From Halobellus rufus (GTDB lineage: Archaea > Halobacteriota > Halobacteria > Halobacteriales > Haloferacaceae): 64,000 nt of DNA. Below are positions 1-8,470 of the stretch, piece after piece. The stretch lies in NCBI RefSeq assembly GCF_000739575.1, contig NZ_BBJO01000024.1, positions 1-64,000 of the forward strand, written 5' to 3'. The position numbers were made by a program, and so were the translations under genes. Below the pieces are notes generated by a model. It had not been told where the DNA came from. It was given only the letters and a program-made list of their open reading frames with translations, and did not search any database. Positions within the stretch are counted from its first letter, which is position 1; every line of letters starts with the position of its first letter.

Positions 1-600
1 GATCCGGATCGGGTCGATCGCCTCCGCGGTCGACCCCGCGGTCACGACGACGTGTCGACCGGCGAGCGTCGGCTCGGTCGTCGCCCGCGCGACGGCCGTC
101 ACGATCGCCTCCTCGGTCGCGATCTTCGCCTTCCCCTCCTCGATGCGCGGGTCGACGAAGTCGACGCCCCAAGACTCGACGCGTTCGATCGCCTCCAGCA
201 CGCCCGGGTGATCGTACATCGGCTCGTGCATCGCGGGCGCGACGACGACCGGGAGGTCGGCTCCGAGGGCGGTCGTCGCACAGGTCGTGACGGGCGTGTC
301 GTCGACGGCTCCGGCGATCTTCCCGACGGTGTTCGCCGTCGCAGGCGCGAGCAGCAGCACGTCCGCCCAGCCCTCCCGGCCGCAGAGTTCGACGTGCTCG
401 ACGCGCCCGGTCAGCTCCGTCACGACGTCGTTCTCGGTCGCGAACTCGACGGCCCACGGGTGGATGATCCCCTGTGCGCTCTCGGTCATCACTCCGCGGA
501 CTGCCGCACCCTGCCGCCGCAGCTCGTGGGCGAGTTCGACGACCTTCACGGCCGCGATGCTCCCCGAGACGCCGAGCGCGACGTTGACCCCGTCTAACAT
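1..600 (-). CDS. coaBC: CoaBC (phosphopantothenoylcysteine decarboxylase / phosphopantothenate-cysteine ligase), partial
   Basis: Bifunctional coenzyme A biosynthesis enzyme that joins cysteine to 4'-phosphopantothenate and decarboxylates the product. Only the N-terminal CoaC flavoprotein half and the start of the CoaB half are present (200 codons); the gene runs off the left edge. Visible features are the flavin-binding SGSIAA near residue 12, a probable catalytic His in VEHVELCG at residue 69, the PATAN motif at 86-90, and APAMHEPM at 121-128 (usually PAMNxxM, so Asn is replaced by His). The visible end, VVVTAGSTAEAIDPIR, is the start of the CoaB ligase domain. The ATG at 600 has a TATA-like CTTTTACATC about 27 nt upstream, which fits a leaderless transcript. 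Confidence 0.93.
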   Translation of the reverse strand, partial: MLDGVNVALGVSGSIAAVKVVELAHELRRQGAAVRGVMTESAQGIIHPWAVEFATENDVVTELTGRVEHVELCGREGWADVLLLAPATANTVGKIAGAVDDTPVTTCATTALGADLPVVVAPAMHEPMYDHPGVLEAIERVESWGVDFVDPRIEEGKAKIATEEAIVTAVARATTEPTLAGRHVVVTAGSTAEAIDPIRI

Positions 601-622
601 CGCTCGACGATTCGTCGGGACC

Positions 623-632
623 GATGTAAAAG
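623..632 (-). promoter_or_regulatory. coaBC TATA-like promoter element
   Basis: Read on the minus strand, CTTTTACATC is centred about 27 nt upstream of the coaBC ATG. This is the usual haloarchaeal spacing for a leaderless transcript. No ribosome-binding site precedes the ATG. Confidence 0.5.
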
Positions 633-672
633 CCCCCGTTCCGTCCGGTGGGACGGTTCGAGGAGCGGGGGC
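632..672. terminator. Candidate GC-rich terminator stem-loop between the HalOD1 gene and coaBC
   Basis: GCCCCCG...CGGGGGC outer arms enclose CCGTCC/GGACGG inner arms, giving a strong two-part stem-loop. It lies just past the stop of the minus-strand HalOD1 gene and overlaps the upstream edge of the coaBC promoter. It could end HalOD1 transcription. It is not followed by a clear T run on the minus strand, so termination is inferred. Confidence 0.35.
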
Positions 673-722
673 AGTTCGACGGGCGAGGCTACGCGTCCAG
701 AAGCGCCACCCCGTTCAGACAC

Positions 723-956
723 CTATTCGTCCAGAATCCTGACCCGTCGCTCCTCGTCGATCAGGACCGTGTGTCCCTCGTACTCGAAGCGGACTTCGAG
801 GCCGGTCGGCGTCGGGCGGGCGAAGAGGGCCTCGATCGCGTCCGTGTCCACGACCTCGCCGAGCGGGGTCAGCTCCATCGGGGGAACGCCTTCTGCGGCC
901 GCAACGGCCTCGACGACGACGAAAGGGATCCGTTGCGACTCGGGGTCAGAAGTCAT
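723..956 (-). CDS. HalOD1 (halobacterial output domain 1) protein
   Basis: 77-residue protein consisting of a single HalOD1-type domain. The pattern matches the family: an N-terminal PFVVVEAVAAAEG helix, a central MELTPLGEVVDTDAIEALF segment, then two beta strands (LEVRFEYEGHTVLIDEERRVRI). Family members are small haloarchaeal proteins, either stand-alone or fused to response-regulator receivers, and no biochemical activity is known to me. The gene stands alone, 122 bp from coaBC on the same strand. Its minus-strand TATA-like CTTATAC (about 981-987) is 28 nt before the ATG and lies inside a 7-bp inverted repeat, so a dedicated regulator may act on it. Confidence 0.75.
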   Translation of the reverse strand: MTSDPESQRIPFVVVEAVAAAEGVPPMELTPLGEVVDTDAIEALFARPTPTGLEVRFEYEGHTVLIDEERRVRILDE

Positions 957-976
957 CCGTGTTTATAAAGGGGGAC

Positions 977-997
977 GCGAGTATAAGCGTTACTCGC
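977..997. promoter_or_regulatory. Inverted repeat over the HalOD1 promoter
   Basis: GCGAGTA-N7-TACTCGC is a perfect 7-bp inverted repeat with a 7-nt spacer. The TATA-like element of the HalOD1 gene falls in the spacer and arm. A protein bound here would compete with TBP, so a repressor operator is the simplest reading. Confidence 0.4.
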
Positions 998-1151
998 AAG
1001 TTCAGGCGTGAAATTCGACGACGTAACTGTTCGACGGCGGTGGGCTGCCGAAATTCACCCCTGATTACCGGGAGATCGATCGATGCAGTCTGTCGGTTCG
1101 TTCGCTCGGCGTCGGGTGTAGAACTGCGGTCGGATCTCGAAGACTGAACCG

Positions 1152-2033
1152 TCACGCGCTGGGCGAGGATCTACCGGACGGAGACCGCCGAATGCTACTC
1201 GTCGAGCCCCCCAGTTCGTCGTCGACAAGGCTGGGATGGGTCCGCTGGGGTTCCGGGTGCGGCTCGGCGAACGCCTCGCGCATCCGTTCGCGAGCGGCCT
1301 CGTGGCGGCGGTCGCGCTCGGCCCCGTCGATCTCCTCACAGCCCGGCGGGACCTCGCGGCCGCGGTCGGTGAAGTAGCCCTCCGGCGTCACCCAGTCGTG
1401 GTAGTAGGCGACGTCGGAGTCGTGGACGACCGTCAGGCCGACCTCCGCACCGTGGCCCGCGGCGACGACGGCCTGGTGGTACTTCTCGGCGATACGCCCG
1501 GCCGCGTAGACGCCCGCGACGTTCGTCCGCCCGACGTCGTCGACGGCGACGTACTCCTTCGAGCCCGCCTCGCGCGTCTCCACGTCGAGGCCGTCCAGAT
1601 ACGACGCGTCCGACCACGAGGCGGCGACGACGGCGTCGGCGACGTAGCGGTCGGCGTCGACGTCCGTCGATTCCGACTCGTCGTCACCGACACCCGCCAG
1701 CACCTCGAACCCGTCCGCGGCGGCTTCGACGGCCGTGACGCGCCCGGAGCGCCGCCGGACCCCGTTTTCTGTGGCCTGTTCGGCGAGCAGGTCGAGGAAC
1801 TGCCGGGCGTTGACGCCGCCGGGGAACCCGGGGACGTTCTCAAGGTGGGCGTTCCGCGCGAGGATGCTCTCGTCGGTATCGACGACGACGGTATCCAGCC
1901 CGGCGCGGGCGGTGAACGTCGCAGCGGTCAGTCCGGCGACGCCCCCGCCGACGATCAGGACGTCCGCGGACTCGACGCCGTCGCGGGCGTCTCGGTCGGC
2001 TGTCGCACTGCCGTCGGTCTCTTTGGCGACCAT
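1152..2033 (-). CDS. Reduced thioredoxin-reductase-like FAD-binding oxidoreductase
   Basis: 293-residue flavoprotein. The N-terminal Rossmann motif VLIVGGGVAGLTAA, an ARNAHLENVPGFPGG segment and the C-terminal GVYAAGRIAEKYHQAVVAAGHGA FAD motif are those of thioredoxin reductases. The usual central NADPH-binding domain with its CxxC pair is missing: the chain passes from the FAD lobe through VTAVEAAADGF straight to ADAVVAASWSDASYL. It therefore cannot be a classical TrxR, and the electron donor and substrate are unknown. I chose the ATG at 2033 (MVAKETDG) over one 12 codons upstream because the extension is not family-like. The last 20 residues are low-complexity Ser/Arg and may reflect a shifted or unconstrained tail. 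Confidence 0.7.
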   Translation of the reverse strand: MVAKETDGSATADRDARDGVESADVLIVGGGVAGLTAATFTARAGLDTVVVDTDESILARNAHLENVPGFPGGVNARQFLDLLAEQATENGVRRRSGRVTAVEAAADGFEVLAGVGDDESESTDVDADRYVADAVVAASWSDASYLDGLDVETREAGSKEYVAVDDVGRTNVAGVYAAGRIAEKYHQAVVAAGHGAEVGLTVVHDSDVAYYHDWVTPEGYFTDRGREVPPGCEEIDGAERDRRHEAARERMREAFAEPHPEPQRTHPSLVDDELGGSTSSIRRSPSGRSSPSA

Positions 2034-2122
2034 ACGCGCCGAGAGGCGACTGTCGCCGATGAGTCTCACGGTCTGGCCCGTCCACTACCCGCCGGTATTC
2101 GACGGGCCCCTCCGAACCGTGC

Positions 2123-3007
2123 TCAGTACTGCGAGGGCGTCGCGTACAACTGCCCCTCGTCGGTCGCGTCCACCGAGACGAGGCCCGCCGGGGGTTCGTC
2201 GAGTTCGAGCGTGAGTTGCCAGCGGTCCCCGTCGACCGGGGTCGCGGCCGTGAACGCGAAGTCCGTCCCCGGGAGGTACTGGCCGAGCGTCACCGATATC
2301 GGCAGCGTCGGCAGCCGCCCCGTCCGCTCGGCGAGCGCGTAGTCGCCGAACGTCACCCGCCAGCGCTCCGGCCCGGCGCCGACGGCGACGGAGTCCGCGG
2401 CGACGAACCCGACGTCCGCGAGCTCTTCGATCGCCGCGCGGAGCGCCTCGTCGGGCGAGAGCGTCGCGGTCGCGTCGGGTCCGCGGAGCGCCCGGGCGGT
2501 CGCGGTGACGACGTCCGCCCGCTCGCGCCGGTCCGCGCGGTGGGCCAGTTCGCTCGTGACGCTCCACAGGAGCGTGAGACAGAAGTCGTCGCGGTCCTCG
2601 ACGACCTCCGCCAGCGTGAGGTACGTCTCCATCGCCGCCGACTCGACCTCCCGGAGCGACGCGGCGTTGAGCGCCTCGAACGTCGCCCCCGCGACGGTGT
2701 GACAGAATCGGAGGTACCGCACCCGCGGGTCGACCTCGGGGGACGACGCCGCACCGGTCGGCCCGTCCTCGAGGTCGTGAACCAGCGGTTCGTAGAACGG
2801 CACCTGGGGATCGTACTGTCGGAGCGTCGCGCGGTACTCGGTTGCGGCCTCCGCGGCCTCCGCGGCCGTGTCGCGGTCGTCGAACCGACGGCCCGAGACC
2901 GGGTAGGGCTCACAGCCCGTGCGTCCGCAGACGACCGCGTACGGCCCGCCCGGTGCCGCGAGGCAGTCGACGTGCTGGCTGATGTCCCGCAGGGTCGCCC
3001 CGACCAT
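2123..3007 (-). CDS. Uncharacterised haloarchaeal protein (DUF7551-like)
   Basis: 294-residue soluble protein, no recognised catalytic motif. It begins VGATLRDISQHVDCLAAPGGPYAVVC, has a mixed helical middle (YLRFCHTVAGATFEALNAAS, then an acidic helix ETYLTLAEVVEDRDDFCLTL) and ends in a beta-rich domain (WRVTFGDYALAERTGRLPTLPISV ... WQLTLELDEPPAGLVSV). From memory this resembles the haloarchaeal DUF7551 group; I cannot verify it. It is transcribed divergently from the SRPBCC gene across about 170 bp. I infer a soluble haloarchaea-specific protein; the function is unknown. Confidence 0.6.
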   Translation of the reverse strand: MVGATLRDISQHVDCLAAPGGPYAVVCGRTGCEPYPVSGRRFDDRDTAAEAAEAATEYRATLRQYDPQVPFYEPLVHDLEDGPTGAASSPEVDPRVRYLRFCHTVAGATFEALNAASLREVESAAMETYLTLAEVVEDRDDFCLTLLWSVTSELAHRADRRERADVVTATARALRGPDATATLSPDEALRAAIEELADVGFVAADSVAVGAGPERWRVTFGDYALAERTGRLPTLPISVTLGQYLPGTDFAFTAATPVDGDRWQLTLELDEPPAGLVSVDATDEGQLYATPSQY

Positions 3008-3178
3008 CGTGTGGGATATGATCGTTCTTCAACAAGTGCGTTCCGGTCGGACGCTCGGCTTGTGAGTCCGGCGCACCGTTGGGAACGACCGGCGCGGTCG
3101 CCGGTCGGAGTCGAGGCGATCGAACGGACCGACGGCGGGAGCCCACAACGCTTTGCCGATCGCACGCCAACTGCCCGC

Positions 3179-3712
3179 GTGGACGAACTCGTCGTCAGCA
3201 CCGTCGTGTACGCACCGCCCCGGGCGGTCTACGACCTCCTGCTCGACTTCCCGCGGTACGAGTCCTACGCCGATCACCTCCGCGACGTCGTCAGGCGGCG
3301 CGGCGACGGCGGCGCGGGGACGCAGTACGCGCTGCGGTTCGCGTGGTGGAAGCTCACCTACACGGTCCAGTCGGAAGTCACCGAGGTCGACCCGCCGGAG
3401 CGCATCGAGTGGCGGGTCGTGAAGAACCTCGACGCCAGCGGTCGCTGGCGGATCGAGGGGCTCGACGAACTCCCCGCGGACGCGCCCGACTGGGCGGAGA
3501 CGGCCACGCGGGTCTCCTTCGAGGTCGCCTACGATCCGCGGTCGGCGGACGAGGGCGGGATCGGCCTGCCGCGGTTCGTCTCCCTGAACTGGGTCGTCGA
3601 TCGCCTCAAGCCGGCCATCGCGAGCGAGGCCCAGCGGATCGTCGAGCGCATCGTCGTCGACCTCGAAGGCGAGTCGCGGCCGGTCGATCTGACTGTCGAA
3701 CGACGGTCCTGA
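3179..3712 (+). CDS. SRPBCC / polyketide cyclase-like ligand-binding protein
   Basis: 177-residue START/Bet v1-like domain protein. The family pattern is clear: LVVSTVVYAPPRAVYDLLLDFPRYESYADHLRDVV at the N-terminus, a hydrophobic strand region (YTVQSEVTEVDPPERIEWRVV) and a long C-terminal helix (LNWVVDRLKPAIASEAQRIVERIV). These proteins hold hydrophobic ligands in a deep cavity; many are coenzyme Q-binding-like. The GTG at 3179 is chosen because the domain starts immediately afterwards; longer upstream in-frame sequence is not family-like. No operon partner is evident, and the next gene, trkA, lies 129 bp downstream. Confidence 0.78.
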   Translation: MDELVVSTVVYAPPRAVYDLLLDFPRYESYADHLRDVVRRRGDGGAGTQYALRFAWWKLTYTVQSEVTEVDPPERIEWRVVKNLDASGRWRIEGLDELPADAPDWAETATRVSFEVAYDPRSADEGGIGLPRFVSLNWVVDRLKPAIASEAQRIVERIVVDLEGESRPVDLTVERRS

Positions 3713-3841
3713 GCGCCACATTCGGGTGTTTCAGCGATCCTCGGCGGGGTACGAGGCGTCGTGAGCGGGATAGATCGATGCCGAAAGAGAAATACGCCAG
3801 CGTCGGGCACACTCTGAGAGAATGAATCCGGGTGATTCCCC

Positions 3842-5179
3842 GTGCGCGTCGTGATCGTCGGTGCGGGGCAGGTCGGATCGAGCATCGCCGCGGACCTCGC
3901 GGACACTCACGAGGTGATCGTCGTCGACTGCGACCCCGAGCGCGTCGAGGAGTTGAACTACTCGCTCGACGTCCTCGGCGTGACCGGCGACGGGACCTCG
4001 GTGGGGACGCTCGAAGAGGCCGGCATCGAGGACGTGGACATGGTCATCGCCTCGACCGACAACGACGAGACCAACATCGTCGTCTGTTCGACGGCGAAGG
4101 CGGTCTCCGATGCGTTCACCATCGCGCGAGTGAAAAACACCGAGTACCTCCGGACGTGGGAGCGCTCGAAGCGCGCCTTCGGCGTCGACTTCATGGTCTG
4201 TACGAACCTGCTCGCCGCGGAGTCGATCGTCCGGATGATCGGCCTCCCGGCCGCCCGCGACGTCGACCCCTTCGCTGGCGGACAGGTGCAGATGGCCGAG
4301 TTCGAGGTCGACGCCGACAGTCCGGTGGCGGACCAGACCGTCGCGGAGGCCGACCGCTTCGACTCGCTGACGTTCGTCGCGATCCTCCGCAACGGCTGCG
4401 TCGAGATCGTCCGCGGCGACACGGTCATCAAGCCGAAGGACCGCGTCGTGGTGATCGGTTCGCCCGGGAGCGTCCAGGAGTTCGCCCGCTCTGTCGCCCC
4501 CGAGGAGTCGCCCGGGACCGCCGAGGAGGTCGTCGTCGTCGGCGGCTCCGAGATCGGCTACCACGTCGCGCGACTGCTCGAAGACCGCGGGTTCCAGCCC
4601 CGACTGATCGAGCGGGACGGAGACCGCGCGCGCGACCTGGCCGAACGGCTCCCGAAAACGGTCGTGATGGAATCGGACGCCACCGACATCGAGTTCCTCG
4701 AACGCGAGCACGTCGGCGACGCCGACGTCGTGGTGTCCGCGCTCGACTCCGACGAGAAGAACCTGCTCGTGTCGCTGCTCGCCGAGCGGATGGGCGTCGA
4801 GCGGACGATCGCGATCATCGACACCGCCGAGTACGTCGACCTCTTCGAGACCGTCGGCGTCGACGTGGGCGTGAGCCCGCGGGGCGTCGTCGCCGAGGAG
4901 ATATCGCGGTTCACGCAGGAGGGCGACGCCGAGAACGTGGCGCTCATCGAATCGGACAAGGCCGAGGTCCTCGAAATCGAGGTCGACGCCGAGAGCATCC
5001 TCGCGGGACGACCGATTCAGGAGTCGACGAGCGACCTCCCGGAGAGCGTCGTCATCGGCGCGATCACGCGCGATCGGGAGTTCATCACGCCCCGCGGTGA
5101 CACGGTCGTCGAGGTCGGCGACCACGTCGTCGTGTTCGCCGGAATCGACGTCGTCGACGAGGTCACTGCCCGGTTATGA
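3842..5179 (+). CDS. trkA: TrkA potassium-uptake regulatory subunit, two RCK domains
   Basis: 445-residue cytoplasmic gating subunit of a Trk potassium transporter. It has two RCK units in tandem, each a Rossmann RCK_N fold plus a TrkA_C fold. The first begins VVIVGAGQVGSSIAADLA, with Asp30 near the dinucleotide pocket, and has GCVEIVRGDTVIKPKDRVVV in its C half. The second starts at VVVVGGSEIGYHVARLL and ends PRGDTVVEVGDHVVVFAGID. Each N fold binds NAD(H) or nucleotide in the family and gates TrkH. Start is GTG at 3842. The stop overlaps the trkH ATG by 4 nt (ATGA), so the two are almost certainly co-translated. Confidence 0.95.
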   Translation: MRVVIVGAGQVGSSIAADLADTHEVIVVDCDPERVEELNYSLDVLGVTGDGTSVGTLEEAGIEDVDMVIASTDNDETNIVVCSTAKAVSDAFTIARVKNTEYLRTWERSKRAFGVDFMVCTNLLAAESIVRMIGLPAARDVDPFAGGQVQMAEFEVDADSPVADQTVAEADRFDSLTFVAILRNGCVEIVRGDTVIKPKDRVVVIGSPGSVQEFARSVAPEESPGTAEEVVVVGGSEIGYHVARLLEDRGFQPRLIERDGDRARDLAERLPKTVVMESDATDIEFLEREHVGDADVVVSALDSDEKNLLVSLLAERMGVERTIAIIDTAEYVDLFETVGVDVGVSPRGVVAEEISRFTQEGDAENVALIESDKAEVLEIEVDAESILAGRPIQESTSDLPESVVIGAITRDREFITPRGDTVVEVGDHVVVFAGIDVVDEVTARL

Positions 5180-6783
5180 GCGTCACGCTCCGCGTCGACA
5201 CCCGGGCGAGTCTCAGCCTCGTCGGTTCGGTGCTGAAGTACCTCGCCGTCCCGCTGTGCATCCCGCTCGTCGTCGCACTCTACTACGGCGAGACGGTCGT
5301 CCCCTTCGTCGCGACGATGGCGCTCACGATGACCGTGGGGATCGCGCTGGAGCGACTGGACGCCGACCCCGACCTCCGAGCCCGAGAGGGCTTCCTGATG
5401 GTGGCGCTCACGTGGCTCGCCGTCGCCCTGATCGGTGCAGTTCCGTACCTGATCGAGGCGCACGGCCTGCCGCCGCTTTTCGCTGCAACCCATCCGGAAT
5501 CGACACTGGCGAATCCGGCGAACGCGCTGTTCGAGGCGATGAGCGGCTTCACGACCACCGGCGCGACGGTGCTCGGCGATATCTCCTTCGAGTCGCACAC
5601 CCGCTCGATAATGCTCTGGCGACAGCTCACCCAGTGGCTCGGCGGGATGGGGATCGTCGTCCTCGCGGTCGCGATCCTCCCGGAACTGTCGGTCGGCGGC
5701 GCACAGTTGATGGACGCGGAAGCGCCCGGCCCCGGAATCGAGAAACTGACGCCGCGGATCGCCGAGACCGCGCGGGCGCTGTGGGGCGCGTACCTCGGAT
5801 TGACCGTCCTAGAAATCGCGCTGCTCTACGGCCTCCACGTGACCGGTGTGGACCAGTCGATGACGCTGTACAACGCCGTCGCGCACGGGCTGACGACGAT
5901 GCCGACCGGTGGGTTCTCACCCGAGGCCCGGAGCATCGAGGCGTTCAGCGCGGCCGCCCAGTGGATAATCATTCCCTTTATGATCGCCGCGGGGACGAAC
6001 TTCGCGCTGTTCTGGCACGTGCTGTCGGGCGAGCCGAAGCGACTCGTCCGCGACGCCGAATTCAAGTTCTACGTCGGTGCCTTGGCAGTGTTGACGGCCA
6101 TCGTCACCGCAATCCTCTTCGCCGACGGACTCGTCGGGGCGGCCCCCGCGGGAGAGACCTTCGATGCCGCCTACCTGGAGAGGTTCCGGGGAGAGATCGT
6201 CGGACAGCTCGAACCCTCGCTGCGCTATGCGGCGTTCCAGGCCGTCTCGATCGTCACGACGACGGGATACGCAAATATGGACTTCAACGCGTGGGGACCG
6301 GCCGCACAGTACCTGCTGCTGTTCGCGATGTTCATCGGTGGCTCTGCGGGATCTACCGGCGGGGCGATCAAAATCATCCGGTGGTACGTGATTATCAAGT
6401 CCATCAGACGGGAGCTCTTCACCACCGCTCACCCGGAGGCCATCCGTCCGGTTCGGCTCGGTGGTCGGACGATCGACGAGCAGGCCGTCCGCGGAATTTA
6501 CGCCTTTACGCTCCTGTATCTGGTGATATTCTTCGTCTCGGCCGGGCTCATCTTCCTCGACGCGACGCGGGTCGGCCTGAGCCTCACAGTCTTGGAAGTG
6601 TTGTCCGCGACGGCGGCGACGCTCGGAAACGTCGGTCCGGGATTCGGCGTGGTCGGTCCGATGGGAAGCTACCTCACGTTCTCGAATCCGAGCAAGCTCT
6701 TTATGTTCGCGCTAATGTGGATCGGTCGGTTAGAAATCTTCCCCGTGTTGGTGCTGTTGACGTCGGAGTACTGGACCAGGTGA
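5176..6783 (+). CDS. trkH: TrkH potassium-translocating membrane subunit
   Basis: 535-residue integral membrane protein, the ion pathway of the Trk system. Four pore-loop selectivity segments typical of the SKT superfamily are visible: MSGFTTTGATV, MPTGGFSPE, VTTTGYANMDFN and ATLGNVGPGFGVVG, each with the filter glycine. About ten hydrophobic membrane segments surround them, starting VPLCIPLVVALYYG. The C-terminus ends MWIGRLEIFPVLVLL, a family signature. The start overlaps the trkA stop. The gene ends 31 bp from the 3' end of a second trkH on the opposite strand. Confidence 0.95.
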   Translation: MSVTLRVDTRASLSLVGSVLKYLAVPLCIPLVVALYYGETVVPFVATMALTMTVGIALERLDADPDLRAREGFLMVALTWLAVALIGAVPYLIEAHGLPPLFAATHPESTLANPANALFEAMSGFTTTGATVLGDISFESHTRSIMLWRQLTQWLGGMGIVVLAVAILPELSVGGAQLMDAEAPGPGIEKLTPRIAETARALWGAYLGLTVLEIALLYGLHVTGVDQSMTLYNAVAHGLTTMPTGGFSPEARSIEAFSAAAQWIIIPFMIAAGTNFALFWHVLSGEPKRLVRDAEFKFYVGALAVLTAIVTAILFADGLVGAAPAGETFDAAYLERFRGEIVGQLEPSLRYAAFQAVSIVTTTGYANMDFNAWGPAAQYLLLFAMFIGGSAGSTGGAIKIIRWYVIIKSIRRELFTTAHPEAIRPVRLGGRTIDEQAVRGIYAFTLLYLVIFFVSAGLIFLDATRVGLSLTVLEVLSATAATLGNVGPGFGVVGPMGSYLTFSNPSKLFMFALMWIGRLEIFPVLVLLTSEYWTR

Positions 6784-6814
6784 CGATCAGAGAACACATG
6801 GCGCGTACTCTCGC

Positions 6815-8470
6815 TCACGGATCAAGGCCGTAGAGAAGCGACCGCGCGAAGACGAGGATTGGGATGATCTCCAAGCGACCGATCCACATATTCAGAAGGA
6901 ACATCGCCTCCGCAACCGGGTGCATCGTCGGTCCGGTGATCCCAGTCGAGAGCCCGACGTTCCCCTGCGCGGAGGCGACCTCGAAGAGCGCGTCGGCGTA
7001 CCCGAACTCCGGAGCGGTGAGGTTCACCAAGACGAGGCTGGACGCGACCAAGATGAGTAACCACAACAGCGTGACGATGGCTGCCTCGGAGAACTCCCGC
7101 TCCATCTCCTCGCGGTTGAGCCGCCGACCGTTGAGGCGCGTCCCGACGACGGCGCTCGCCGGGAGGAAAACGCGCCGGAACTGCCAGCGAATTCCCCGTC
7201 CGATGACGTAGCCCCGAATGATTTTGATACCGCCCACTGTCGATCCCGCTGCGCCACCGAGGACCATCGCACCGGAAAGCAACACCTTCCCGCCGTCGGT
7301 CCAGCGCCCGATCGGTGCCGACTGAAATCCGGTGCAGGTGAGCGCGCTGATCCACTGGAATGCGGAGTCGCGACTCGCATCGACTGCGTGAGGATCGAAC
7401 GGGGCCCCCGGACCGAGCCACGTCGAGTCGAAAGCGGCGGGAACGCGCGGAATGGAACTGACGTTCTGTACGGTCAGGACCACCGCACCGACGGCCAAGA
7501 GGATCAGCAGCCAGCGTGTCTGGAGGTCACCGCGAAGAATTCGGATATCGCGGTCCTTGAGAACTGCGTAGTGTATCGGAAACGCGATGGCACCGAGGGT
7601 CATCACGGGCAGGAGAACGAACTCGATGAGCGGTGAGTCGTACGTCGCGATGGAGTTGTCGGTGACAGAGAACCCACCGGTCGAGAGCCCCGTCATCGCG
7701 TGGTTGAGTGCCTGCCAACCTGCCTCCCAGAGCGGCAGTGCGGAACCGTACTCTGTGGTTAGAATCGCCGCGAACAACACGCAGATCGAGACGACAGTGT
7801 AGCCGAGGAAGATCTTCCAGACCTCCCGAACCGTCGAAACGATGCTCGGATGGATCCGCTCTTCGCGGGTTTCAGACCGGTAGAGGGCGTAGCTCCCGCT
7901 TCCCGGACGAGCCAAGATCGAAACCGTGAGGACGATGACGCCGACCCCGCCGACCCACTGGATGAGCGAGCGCCACCACTGAAGGCCGCGCGGTAACGAC
8001 GGCTCGTGAACGGCCATCGTGAGCCCGCTCCCGGTCCACCCGCTCATACTCTCGAAGACGGCGTGCAGGGGGTTCGCGAAGTACAACAGACTCGACTGTG
8101 CGTACGACGCACCCGCGGGAACGTACGACATCGCAACCGCAGCAGGCGTCAATCGGGCGGCGAGAAAAAACGGCAGCGCACCGAAGAGCGCGACGAGCAG
8201 CCACCCGGCCGCCGCGATGATCATCCCGTGTTTCATCCGGGGTTCCGGCGCGGTCTCGAATGCGCGTCGCGCTCCGAAGCCCACCGCGGCCGTGATACCG
8301 CCCGCAAGGAAGAACGCTGCGGCTACGTGCCACTCTCGAAATACAAGCGGCACGACGACCGAAGCGGTCATCAGTGTCGCCTCCATCGCGAGCAGCGATC
8401 CGACGTCGCGAGCGATCGTCGCAAGGTCCCGCGGCCATCCCGAGACTGCGCGCGGACGTGGCCGAGGCAT
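6815..8470 (-). CDS. trkH: TrkH potassium-translocating membrane subunit, second copy
   Basis: 551-residue paralogue of the neighbouring TrkH, quite divergent. The selectivity loops read MSGWTGSGLTM, GLSTGGFSVTD, ALTCTGFQSAPIG and ASAQGNVGLSTG, each with the filter glycine. Trk family landmarks GGAAGSTVGGIKIIRG and MWIGRLEIIPILV are present. The N-terminus carries a short basic segment (PRPRPRAVSGWPRDL) before the first membrane helix. Its ATG overlaps the stop of the upstream single-RCK trkA by one base (TGATG), so the pair is translationally coupled. It converges on the other trkA-trkH pair, with 31 bp between the two stops. Confidence 0.95.
   Translation of the reverse strand: MPRPRPRAVSGWPRDLATIARDVGSLLAMEATLMTASVVVPLVFREWHVAAAFFLAGGITAAVGFGARRAFETAPEPRMKHGMIIAAAGWLLVALFGALPFFLAARLTPAAVAMSYVPAGASYAQSSLLYFANPLHAVFESMSGWTGSGLTMAVHEPSLPRGLQWWRSLIQWVGGVGVIVLTVSILARPGSGSYALYRSETREERIHPSIVSTVREVWKIFLGYTVVSICVLFAAILTTEYGSALPLWEAGWQALNHAMTGLSTGGFSVTDNSIATYDSPLIEFVLLPVMTLGAIAFPIHYAVLKDRDIRILRGDLQTRWLLILLAVGAVVLTVQNVSSIPRVPAAFDSTWLGPGAPFDPHAVDASRDSAFQWISALTCTGFQSAPIGRWTDGGKVLLSGAMVLGGAAGSTVGGIKIIRGYVIGRGIRWQFRRVFLPASAVVGTRLNGRRLNREEMEREFSEAAIVTLLWLLILVASSLVLVNLTAPEFGYADALFEVASAQGNVGLSTGITGPTMHPVAEAMFLLNMWIGRLEIIPILVFARSLLYGLDP

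Noticed and set aside
977-997. TrmB-type site upstream of HalOD1
   Set aside because: The half-sites are in the reverse order (GAGTA-N7-TACTC), so it does not match TACT-N7-GAGT.
959-1147. Short plus-strand frame over the HalOD1 promoter
   Set aside because: It overlaps the promoter repeat, and the translation has no domain-like features.
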